A stretch of 13,449 nt of DNA from Candidatus Anoxychlamydiales bacterium. GTDB lineage: Bacteria; Chlamydiota; Chlamydiia; Chlamydiales; SM23-39. Positions within the stretch are counted from its first letter, which is position 1. The number at the start of each line of letters is the position of its first letter. The notes below the pieces were generated by a model. That model saw only the letters and a program-made list of their open reading frames with translations. It searched no databases and had not been told where the DNA came from. The translations under genes and the position numbers were made by a program. The stretch covers positions 1 through 13,449 of the forward strand of contig JAAKFX010000037.1 of assembly GCA_011064865.1 (NCBI GenBank), in the 5' to 3' direction. Shown here in pieces: positions 7,277-13,212 of this stretch.

Positions 7277-8134
7277 TTGGTCGATAATGAGAGTTTTCAA
7301 AACACGATTAAAAGTGCAATTTTAATTTCTGGAATAGGGCTTTTTACTGGTGAAAAAGTAAAGCTGACTATTCATCCAGCTGCTGTTGATAGCGGTATTA
7401 TTTTTAAAAGAGTAGATCTTTTAGATAAACCTATTTTAAAAGCTGATTTAAATTTAGTAAAAGAAACAGATAGGCAAACTTTAGTAGGCTTTGGAAAAAA
7501 AAGCATACAAACTGTCGAGCATTTGATGTCAGCTTTAGCAGCTTATAATATTGATAATGTTTTAATTGAAATAGATGGATCTGAAATTCCTATATATGAT
7601 GGGAGCTCAAAAGCTTTTGCTTCTTTTTTAGAAAATAATATTCTTGCCCAAGAAAAAAAAGCTGAAATATTTAAAGTTGAAAAACCTATTTATTTTAGTG
7701 AAAACAATACTCATTTAGTAGCTCTACCATCTGATGAATATAAAATTAGTTTTACGCTGGATCATCCAAATAGTGATTTTATAAAATCGCAATATTTTTC
7801 ATATCTTGTAGATGAAAAAACATATTTAAAAGAGATCTCTCCTGCTAGAACTTTTTCTATTTATGAAGAGATAAAACCTCTTTTAGATAATAATTTAATC
7901 AAAGGTGGTAGTTTAGATAACGCGGTTCTTATAAAAGATAATAAAGTTATGAATGACGGTGGTGTGAGATTTGCAAATGAAATGGTCAGACATAAGATTT
8001 TAGATCTGATGGGAGATTTAAAACTTTTGTCAAAAAGATTTTTAGCGCATATTATAGCTATAAGATCAGGTCATTTAACAAACATTAAGTTTGCAAAAAA
8101 AATAGATGCTCATTTTAAGGAGGGCAATAATTGA
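7277..8134 (+). CDS. lpxC: UDP-3-O-acyl-N-acetylglucosamine deacetylase LpxC
   Basis: This zinc enzyme carries out the committed step of lipid A synthesis in the cytoplasm. It has 285 residues (E. coli 305). The zinc ligands are visible: H82 in VEHLMSAL, and H239 and D243 in HKILDLMGD. The general base E81 and the catalytic H266 in RSGHLTN are also present. IKSAILISGIGLFTG (11-25), the DGSSKAF loop (108-114) and SPARTFS (188-194) fit the family. The start is TTG at 7277: AGGAG at 7266-7270 precedes it by 6 nt, an in-frame TAG at 7265-7267 blocks any upstream start, and no in-frame ATG or GTG is available before the conserved core. The stop overlaps the fabZ ATG by one base. The weak start codon may limit expression of this control step. 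Confidence 0.96.
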   Translation: MVDNESFQNTIKSAILISGIGLFTGEKVKLTIHPAAVDSGIIFKRVDLLDKPILKADLNLVKETDRQTLVGFGKKSIQTVEHLMSALAAYNIDNVLIEIDGSEIPIYDGSSKAFASFLENNILAQEKKAEIFKVEKPIYFSENNTHLVALPSDEYKISFTLDHPNSDFIKSQYFSYLVDEKTYLKEISPARTFSIYEEIKPLLDNNLIKGGSLDNAVLIKDNKVMNDGGVRFANEMVRHKILDLMGDLKLLSKRFLAHIIAIRSGHLTNIKFAKKIDAHFKEGNN

Positions 8135-8586
8135 TGGATAACAAAACTGTTATAGATCATAGAAAGATTGCTAAAATTTTGCCTCATAGATATCCTTTTT
8201 TACTGGTAGATAGAGTTGTACATATCGATCTAGAAAATAGTGAAATTATTGGTCTAAAAAATGTAACTATTAATGAACATTTTTTTAGTGGACATTTTCC
8301 AAATGTTCCAATAATGCCGGGGGTACTAGTTATTGAAGCTATGGCTCAAACAGGTGGAATTTTAGTTCATCAAAAAGGATATGTTGGTAAAATTGCTGTT
8401 TTATTAAATGTAACTTCAGCAAAATTTAGAAGACCTATTTATCCTGGAGATGTAATATATCTGCATGTGAAAGCAATTCACATAAGCTCAAAAGGTGGAA
8501 GGATGAGTGCAAAAGCTTTAGTTGATGAAAAAATAGCAGTTGAAGCAGAATTAAGTTTTGCGCTTGTAGAAAAAGATAAGCTTTAA
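8134..8586 (+). CDS. fabZ: 3-hydroxyacyl-[acyl-carrier-protein] dehydratase FabZ
   Basis: FabZ dehydrates 3-hydroxyacyl-ACP in the fatty acid elongation cycle and competes with LpxA for the same 3-hydroxyacyl pool. That may explain why the genes are linked in many bacteria. The 150-residue hot-dog-fold protein has ILPHRYPFLLVDRV at 15-28. The catalytic His is H54 in FSGHFP, and the catalytic Glu is E68 in VIEAMAQTGG. A TTG at 8131 is in frame one codon upstream, but ATG 8134 is preferred. A strong AAGGAGGG at 8117-8124 lies inside the end of lpxC, and stop and start overlap as TGATG. The gene is complete and ordinary for the family. Confidence 0.96.
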   Translation: MDNKTVIDHRKIAKILPHRYPFLLVDRVVHIDLENSEIIGLKNVTINEHFFSGHFPNVPIMPGVLVIEAMAQTGGILVHQKGYVGKIAVLLNVTSAKFRRPIYPGDVIYLHVKAIHISSKGGRMSAKALVDEKIAVEAELSFALVEKDKL

Positions 8587-8617
8587 AAAAAATAAAAATA
8601 AAACATGGATTTCTAAA

Positions 8618-9448
8618 ATGTCAAATATTCATCCAAATGCCTATATAGAAGAAGGGGCGACAATCGGAAAAAATGTTACAATTGAACCTTTCGCGGTGGT
8701 TAAAAAAAATGTAGTTATTGAAGATAATGTAGTTATTAAATCACATGCCTATATCGATGGATTTACTCTCATTAAAGAAAATGCAATTATTTGGCCAGGG
8801 GCCAGTATTGGAACAAAAACTCAAGATCTAAAATTTAAAGGTGAAAAAACTTTTGTAGAAATCGGAAGAAATACTGAAATTCGAGAATATGCAACTATAA
8901 ATTCTTCGTGCAATGAAAACTCTAAAGTCAAAGTTGGTGATAACTGTTTAATAATGGCATATTGTCATATCGCGCATAACTGCTCGATTGGAAATAACGT
9001 TGTTATGTCAAACTCTGCAATGTTAGCGGGTCATGTTATAATTGAAGATTTTGTAGTTATCGGTGGAATGACTCCAGTGCATCAATTTTCTAAAATTGGT
9101 AAATATGCAATGGTCGGTGGTTTTAGTAGAGTGTCAAAAGATGTTCCTCCTTATACAATAGGGGGAGGATATCCTTATAGAGTAGGTGGTTTGAATCTAG
9201 TCGGGTTAAAAAGAAAAGGCTTTTCTTTAGATGTAAGAAATGAGCTTTTTAAAGCCTTTAGATTTACTTATCGTATGGGGCTTAGACTAACAGATGCTTT
9301 AGAGAAAATTCAAAATGAGTTAAAACCAATCGAAGAGATTCAAAAATGGGTCGAATTTTGTAAAAACTCAAAACGAGGACTGCTTGGCATTGAAGGGATA
9401 ACGAAAAAAGAGACTCAGCCTTTAGAACCTCTATCAGTAGTCAAATGA
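8618..9448 (+). CDS. lpxA: UDP-N-acetylglucosamine acyltransferase LpxA
   Basis: LpxA catalyses the first step of lipid A synthesis, moving an acyl chain from ACP to UDP-GlcNAc. The 276-residue protein starts with a left-handed beta-helix of hexapeptide repeats (about 1-185), followed by a helical C-terminal domain (about 190-276). The catalytic His corresponds to H120 in CHIAHNC, and PVHQF (153-157) and MVGG (165-168) are in place. The second Gly of MVGG (G168) aligns with E. coli G173, the acyl-chain ruler. A Gly there goes with a long chain, about C14, in E. coli, so a C14-type donor is inferred. The ATG is preceded by an AT-rich 31-nt gap with only a weak GGA at 8607-8609. The stop overlaps fmt by 4 nt (ATGA). 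Confidence 0.95.
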   Translation: MSNIHPNAYIEEGATIGKNVTIEPFAVVKKNVVIEDNVVIKSHAYIDGFTLIKENAIIWPGASIGTKTQDLKFKGEKTFVEIGRNTEIREYATINSSCNENSKVKVGDNCLIMAYCHIAHNCSIGNNVVMSNSAMLAGHVIIEDFVVIGGMTPVHQFSKIGKYAMVGGFSRVSKDVPPYTIGGGYPYRVGGLNLVGLKRKGFSLDVRNELFKAFRFTYRMGLRLTDALEKIQNELKPIEEIQKWVEFCKNSKRGLLGIEGITKKETQPLEPLSVVK

Positions 9449-10368
9449 AAGTAATATTTTTTGGAACACCAAAATTTGCAGCAGATATTTTAACTTATCT
9501 TTTTGAAAAAAAAATCAATATTGTAGCTGTCGTTACTCAATCAGATGTAAAAAAAAATGGCAGAAAATACATATCTGATGTAAAAAAAGTTGCAAGCCTA
9601 TATCTAGATAAATCAGAGATATATCAACCTGAAAAAGCATCAAATGTAGATTTTATTGAATCATTAAAAAAATATGGAGCTGATTTATTCATTGTTGTCG
9701 CATACGGACAAATCTTAAAACAAAATCTTTTAGATATTCCAAAACTATCATCAATTAATGTACATGCATCACTTCTTCCGAAATATAGAGGTGCCGCGCC
9801 TATTCAACACTCAATTTTAAGTGGAGATAAAGTAACAGGGATTACCATTCAAAAGATGGCTCTAAAACTGGATACAGGCCCGATCATTTTACAAAAAGAG
9901 ATCGAAATACCAAATGATATGATCTATACTCAGCTTCAAGATCAAATGTGTCTTTTAGCAAAACCTCTTCTATTAGAAGTAATAGAACTGTTCAAAAAAA
10001 ATGCAGTTACTTATACAGATCAGGATGAAACGAGAGTTACATATGCTCATAAAATTACAAAAGAGATAAAAGCTATAAATTTTGAAAATAGCGCTCAAAA
10101 AATCTATGATCAGATAAAAGCTTTCGCTCTAAAGCCTGGCGCTTTTTGCAATATTTTAATAAATGATAAGAAAAAAGAGCTTAAAATATTTTCTTGTAAA
10201 ATCTTAGATATATCCTTAAAACCAAAAGAGACTACTATTGAAAATAATTCTTTGATAGTAGGAAGCTCAGATAAAGCCATTGAACTCATAGATGTTCAAT
10301 TAGAAGGGAAAAAGAAAATGCGAGCTCAAGATTTTATAAAAGGTGTTCAAAAAATATCTTTTCAATAA
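9445..10368 (+). CDS. fmt: Methionyl-tRNA formyltransferase
   Basis: Fmt uses 10-formyltetrahydrofolate to formylate Met on the initiator tRNA, needed for bacterial translation initiation. The 307-residue protein (E. coli 315) has the N-terminal formyltransferase fold with IFFGTPKFAADIL (4-16). The catalytic triad equivalents are N105 and H107 in INVHASLLPKYRGAAPIQ and D143 in KLDTGPI. A C-terminal OB-like domain runs from about residue 205 to the end (RAQDFIKGVQ near the C-terminus). It overlaps lpxA by 4 nt and is the last gene of the lpxC-fabZ-lpxA-fmt block, the arrangement found in Chlamydia. An AT-only hairpin (10367-10384) sits at its stop codon and may act as a weak terminator. Confidence 0.95.
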   Translation: MKVIFFGTPKFAADILTYLFEKKINIVAVVTQSDVKKNGRKYISDVKKVASLYLDKSEIYQPEKASNVDFIESLKKYGADLFIVVAYGQILKQNLLDIPKLSSINVHASLLPKYRGAAPIQHSILSGDKVTGITIQKMALKLDTGPIILQKEIEIPNDMIYTQLQDQMCLLAKPLLLEVIELFKKNAVTYTDQDETRVTYAHKITKEIKAINFENSAQKIYDQIKAFALKPGAFCNILINDKKKELKIFSCKILDISLKPKETTIENNSLIVGSSDKAIELIDVQLEGKKKMRAQDFIKGVQKISFQ

Positions 10369-10384
10369 ATTTTTTGAAAAATTT
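10367..10384 (+). terminator. Possible weak terminator after fmt
   Basis: AAATTTTT-TG-AAAAATTT can fold on itself, starting in the fmt stop codon, and is followed by a T-rich stretch (tctattttt). The stem is only A-T pairs, so it would be unstable. The call is tentative. Confidence 0.25.
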
Positions 10385-10398
10385 TCTATTTTTCATCA

Positions 10399-10422
10399 GT
10401 TATTCAAGAATAATTGAATAAC
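10399..10422. repeat. Perfect 9-bp hairpin, arms GTTATTCAA / TTGAATAAC
   Basis: GTTATTCAA, a 6-nt loop (GAATAA) and TTGAATAAC form a perfect stem. No T-run follows on either strand, so it is not a simple intrinsic terminator. It could be an operator, an mRNA-stabilising element or part of a structured RNA. Confidence 0.6.
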
Positions 10423-10440
10423 GGCTAAGAAAAACGCTCA

Positions 10441-10462
10441 TTATTCAAGTTATCTTTAATAA
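10441..10462. repeat. Second hairpin sharing the TTATTCAAG arm
   Basis: TTATTCAAG (10441-10449) repeats exactly the sequence at 10400-10408. It can pair with CTTTAATAA (10454-10462) across a TTAT loop, with one C-T mismatch in the 9-nt stem. Confidence 0.45.
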
Positions 10463-10537
10463 GGATTTCATAGTGCTTAAACATTAATTACTTACGATAT
10501 CATGAGATTAAGTTCGCTTTTTTAGGATTATTGATTC

Positions 10538-10564
10538 AATTCAACAGTTGAAGATAGTTGAATT
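10538..10564. repeat. Third inverted repeat, AATTCAAC / GTTGAATT, with alternative pairing
   Basis: AATTCAAC (10538-10545) and GTTGAATT (10557-10564) are perfect inverted copies across 11 nt. A second GTTGAA at 10547-10552 competes for the same left arm, so two mutually exclusive foldings are possible. The core TTCAA/TTGAA is shared with the other two hairpins. Confidence 0.5.
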
Positions 10565-10672
10565 AGTATATTAAATAAATTTTAAATTATTAAAAATAAA
10601 CTATTGTTATTTTATGTTAAAAAATAAAATAATACTCATTTTTATTTACATCTTTTATTGCTTTTTTTACCC

Positions 10673-10701
10673 TTTACAAATAGATAAATAGCTTATATAA
10701 T
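10673..10701 (+). promoter_or_regulatory. Strong sigma70-type promoter for the Cap1-position gene
   Basis: TTTACA (10673-10678) and TATAAT (10696-10701) are separated by exactly 17 nt, matching 5/6 and 6/6 of consensus. The predicted start of transcription near 10708 leaves a leader of only about 24 nt before the ATG at 10732. This is the best promoter in the window. Confidence 0.65.
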
Positions 10702-10731
10702 TATAGGTGAAAATAACCCGAGTATGTCTAT

Positions 10732-11568
10732 ATGGCATCAGCTGTAGCACCTACTATAAGCCCTTCAAGCATTAGCCTTCCTCCAGTTGTTCAAGAATTT
10801 GAAAAAAAATATGAAGAAGAGAAAAATGAGACTTCTTATTTTAAAGAATTAGCTCACTGGATTCAAACTACTCTAGGGATAAAACGGGCTTGTAAATTTG
10901 TTGCAAATGGTGTCAAGTGGCCACAAAATTATGCAAAAGAGCTTAATTTAGATCCAAAAGTTGTAAAGACATTATTTAATGTTGAAACTGGTGTAAAATC
11001 GTTTTCTAAAAAATTAATTATAATGAAATATCCCTCTTCTATTTCGAATTTAAATGATTGTTATAATGATTATATGAAAGCTGATAAAAAAAATAGCACA
11101 AGAAAAATGGATAAACTTGCTAAACAAGTTTTTGATTTTATCTCTGATAGCGCTACATTGATTCAATTAGGAGAGCTTTTTGGATTATATGTTCTAGGGA
11201 CAGTTATTGGGGCTGCTAACATTTTAGCCGCTAATTTTTTCCACCTTTTATATCATACAATGAATTTGAAAATAGGATCAGAAGATTATAAAGAGCATAA
11301 TCAAATGTACAATCAAATTGAAAATCCTGCAAAACTCTCTAATCGTATAAAAACAATATTTAATGAAACAAAAAATTTAGATAATATAAAGCTTACAAAA
11401 ACTATTACAGCAATAGCATTGAGTTGTATCATGATAACTGAGCTTAGTTTGGGTTTAGTTCTGCTGCCTGCGACTATGATTTTACTTTTTGCGACAGTTG
11501 CAAATGTCTTCTCTATTTGGGCTCATTTTTACGAAAAATCAATGACTTATCAACCCGTTTCAAAATGA
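10732..11568 (+). CDS. Putative inclusion-membrane-like protein at the Cap1 (CT529) locus
   Basis: The 278-residue protein matches no enzyme family that I recognise. Residues 1-35 are Ser/Pro/Ala-rich then charged, with no signal peptide. A central hydrophobic stretch spans about 141-175, and a bilobed one spans about 222-266 with a short break (ELSLG), the pattern of a membrane hairpin. The C-terminal 12 residues are polar. In C. trachomatis the gene between fmt and rplC is CT529 (Cap1), a type III-secreted inclusion-membrane protein of similar length, also with hydrophobic segments in its second half. The same position and architecture suggest a divergent homologue; sequence identity was not demonstrated. 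The ATG lacks a good Shine-Dalgarno sequence. An ATG at 10724 is in another frame and stops within a few codons. Its own promoter sits just upstream, and a 37-aa ORF overlaps its stop by 4 nt. Confidence 0.6.
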   Translation: MASAVAPTISPSSISLPPVVQEFEKKYEEEKNETSYFKELAHWIQTTLGIKRACKFVANGVKWPQNYAKELNLDPKVVKTLFNVETGVKSFSKKLIIMKYPSSISNLNDCYNDYMKADKKNSTRKMDKLAKQVFDFISDSATLIQLGELFGLYVLGTVIGAANILAANFFHLLYHTMNLKIGSEDYKEHNQMYNQIENPAKLSNRIKTIFNETKNLDNIKLTKTITAIALSCIMITELSLGLVLLPATMILLFATVANVFSIWAHFYEKSMTYQPVSK

Positions 11569-11678
11569 AAAAAATAATTTTAAAAGAAAAAAAACATTTA
11601 TCTTACATAGAGTGGTTTATTGTTTTTTCTTTTCTAGTAACTCTTCTTTCATTACTAATTATTTCTATATTTTCCTGA
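11565..11678 (+). CDS. 37-aa single-pass membrane micro-protein, coupled to the upstream gene
   Basis: An ATG at 11565 overlaps the TGA of the Cap1-position gene in the ATGA arrangement, and the frame runs 37 codons to a TGA at 11676-11678. The product has a basic N-terminus (MKKIILKEKKH), a short polar turn (SYIEW) and a continuous hydrophobic segment from about residue 17 to 36, rich in Leu, Ile, Val and Phe. This is the layout of a small single-span membrane protein with the N-terminus inside. Coupling by stop-start overlap is used throughout this window (surA-like/rsmA, lpxA/fmt), which supports it as real. The function is unknown; a partner or regulator of the membrane protein before it is inferred. 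T-rich codons can make hydrophobic ORFs by chance in AT-rich DNA, so conservation must decide. Confidence 0.45.
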   Translation: MKKIILKEKKHLSYIEWFIVFSFLVTLLSLLIISIFS

Positions 11679-11715
11679 TGTAACTATTTTTTTTAAATTT
11701 TATATTTCATTTTTC

Positions 11716-11744
11716 TTGTGATCAATTCATAATTTTTATATATT
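11716..11744 (+). promoter_or_regulatory. Candidate promoter for the rplC operon
   Basis: TTGTGA (11716-11721) and TATATT (11739-11744) are 17 nt apart, matching 4/6 and 5/6 of consensus. If used, the leader to the rplC start would be about 150 nt and would contain the terminator-like hairpin at 11829-11868. Confidence 0.35.
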
Positions 11745-11828
11745 ATTTTTTCAAACACACTTGATGTTATTGGTTTGTAAAAAATGAATTGAGCAAAATC
11801 AAGAAGTTTGTTAACCTGTTTTGGTAAT

Positions 11829-11868
11829 CCTTTATTTCAAAAGCTAAAGCTTTAAAATAAAGGTTTTT
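11829..11868 (+). terminator. Intrinsic terminator-like hairpin upstream of rplC
   Basis: CCTTTATTT (11829-11837) pairs with AAATAAAGG (11855-11863), nine perfect pairs. A small internal loop follows, then an inner stem AAAGC/GCTTT closed by TAAA. Five T residues (11864-11868) come directly after the stem. It would end transcripts from the Cap1-position gene and its micro-ORF. If the rplC promoter lies upstream of it, it would be an attenuator of the ribosomal protein operon. Confidence 0.65.
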
Positions 11869-11903
11869 CAATGTTTAATTTTAGTGATGAAGGAAATGCA
11901 AAA

Positions 11904-12554
11904 ATGTCTGTAAAGTTGATTGGAAAAAAAAGAGGAATGACTCAGCTCTTTGATAAGAGTGGTAAAATGGTAGTATGTACAGTGATTGAAGCTCAGCCAA
12001 ATCTTGTTGTACAGCTAAAGAAAAAAAATATAGATGGTTATGATGCTGTGCAAATAGGATCTGAGAAAAGAAAAAAAATCAATAAATCCCTTAAAGGACA
12101 TTTTGCAAAAGCTAAAGTGGACTGTTTAGATAAACTTGTAGAATCAAAAGTTGAGAATATCGATGAGTATAGTGTGGGACAAGAGTTTAATGTGAGCTAT
12201 TTTGAAAAAGGCGAATATATCGATATTGCAGGTAAATCAAAGGGAAAGGGCTTTCAAGGACTGATGAAGCTTCATGGTTTTAAAGGGATGCCAGCGAGCC
12301 ATGGTTGTTCTAGATCTCATAGACTTGGTGGATCAACAGGCTGGATAGCTGGACCTGGAAGATGTTTTCCTGGCGGGAAAAGAGCATCTCGTATGGGAGC
12401 TGATAAAATGACTATTCAAAATCTTTTAGTTATAGATGTGGATGTAGAGAAGAATCTACTTTTAGTGAAAGGATCTATACCAGGAATGAGAAATAGTACT
12501 ATTTATATTTCAAGATCTAAGAAAAAAATTAAAGCTAAAGTAAAAAATAAGTAA
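11904..12554 (+). CDS. rplC: 50S ribosomal protein L3
   Basis: L3 binds 23S rRNA early in 50S assembly and reaches toward the peptidyl-transferase centre. The start is ATG 11904 (216 residues). AAGGA at 11890-11894 lies 9 nt upstream, and the protein then begins MSVKLIGKKRGMTQLFD, the normal L3 start. An in-frame ATG at 11871 would add 11 residues (MFNFSDEGNAK) but sits 3 nt after the T-run of the hairpin at 11829-11868. The central extension has SKGKGFQGLMKLHGFKG and SHRLGGSTG, followed by PGRCFPGGKRASRMG and the C-terminal LLLVKGSIPG, all typical. The gene heads a ribosomal protein operon; rpsJ (S10), which precedes rplC in many bacteria, is absent here, as in chlamydiae. Confidence 0.94.
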   Translation: MSVKLIGKKRGMTQLFDKSGKMVVCTVIEAQPNLVVQLKKKNIDGYDAVQIGSEKRKKINKSLKGHFAKAKVDCLDKLVESKVENIDEYSVGQEFNVSYFEKGEYIDIAGKSKGKGFQGLMKLHGFKGMPASHGCSRSHRLGGSTGWIAGPGRCFPGGKRASRMGADKMTIQNLLVIDVDVEKNLLLVKGSIPGMRNSTIYISRSKKKIKAKVKNK

Positions 12555-12564
12555 GAGGCGATCG

Positions 12565-13212
12565 GTGGCTACACTTAAAAAATACGATATAGATGGAAAA
12601 GAAATTGAAGAGATATCAATTGATGATAAAAAACTAGAGAAAAAAGCAAATCCTCAATTGATAAAAGATTATCTAGTGGCGATTAAAAATAATGCACGTC
12701 AATGGTCTGCTAATACAAAAGGTAGAAAAGAGATTAATCGAACTGGAGCAAAACCACATAGACAAAAAGGGCTTGGTAGAGCTCGTCAAGGATCATTTGC
12801 TGCACCCCAATATAAAGGTGGTGGAATTGTATTTGGACCGAAGCCTAAATTTGATCAACATGTAAAAGTGAATAAGAAAGAGAAAAGAGCAGCTATTAGG
12901 TCTTTGATTGTAGAAAAACTAGAAAACAACAGTACCTGTATTTTGAAATTTGATGATAAAAAAATAGACAAGACAAAGCAGATAGCAAACTTGCTAAATA
13001 CTTTAGGAATACTTAAAAAAAGAGTTTTAGTTTTAGCAAAACAAAGTACTTTTAATAATTTCAAAAGATGTCTGAGAAATATTCCAAAAAAAGATTTAGT
13101 AGATATTAGAGCTGTTAATGGATATGAGCTAGCTCTTTGTCAAAATTTAATTATAGCAGATACTATCATGGATGATATTGATGCTATTTTAACAATAGGT
13201 AAGACAAAATAA
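12565..13212 (+). CDS. rplD: 50S ribosomal protein L4
   Basis: L4 lines part of the nascent-peptide exit tunnel; in E. coli it also represses its own S10 operon through leader attenuation. The protein has 215 residues (E. coli 201). The tunnel-loop region GAKPHRQKGLGRARQGSFAAPQ with the following KGGGIVFGPKP is strongly conserved, and KKEKRAAIRSLIVEKL follows as expected. The start is GTG at 12565, with AAGAGG at 12553-12558 6 nt upstream; the gap after rplC is 10 nt. The stop overlaps the rplW ATG by one base (TAATG). Confidence 0.95.
   Translation: MATLKKYDIDGKEIEEISIDDKKLEKKANPQLIKDYLVAIKNNARQWSANTKGRKEINRTGAKPHRQKGLGRARQGSFAAPQYKGGGIVFGPKPKFDQHVKVNKKEKRAAIRSLIVEKLENNSTCILKFDDKKIDKTKQIANLLNTLGILKKRVLVLAKQSTFNNFKRCLRNIPKKDLVDIRAVNGYELALCQNLIIADTIMDDIDAILTIGKTK

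Larger units (their letters stand above)
10369..10672. other. Gene-free spacer between fmt and the Cap1-position gene
   Basis: No ORF of more than a few codons is present on the plus strand. The left half holds three hairpins with related arms (listed separately), the middle is strongly AT-rich and low in complexity, and the right end leads into a promoter. No tRNA or known riboswitch is recognised. Confidence 0.6.

Noticed and set aside
10399..10570. CRISPR array or transposon ends in the fmt-Cap1 spacer
   Set aside because: The repeats are too short and irregular in spacing, no cas or transposase gene is present, and there is no target-site duplication.
11722..11792. 9-bp inverted repeat TCAATTCAT / ATGAATTGA before rplC
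   Set aside because: The arms are 53 nt apart, AT-rich and not associated with other signals; chance is likely.
12855..13064. Minus-strand 69-codon ORF with hydrophobic product
   Set aside because: It is antisense to rplD; its Phe/Leu/Ser-rich product is what the complement of Lys/Glu-rich codons gives.
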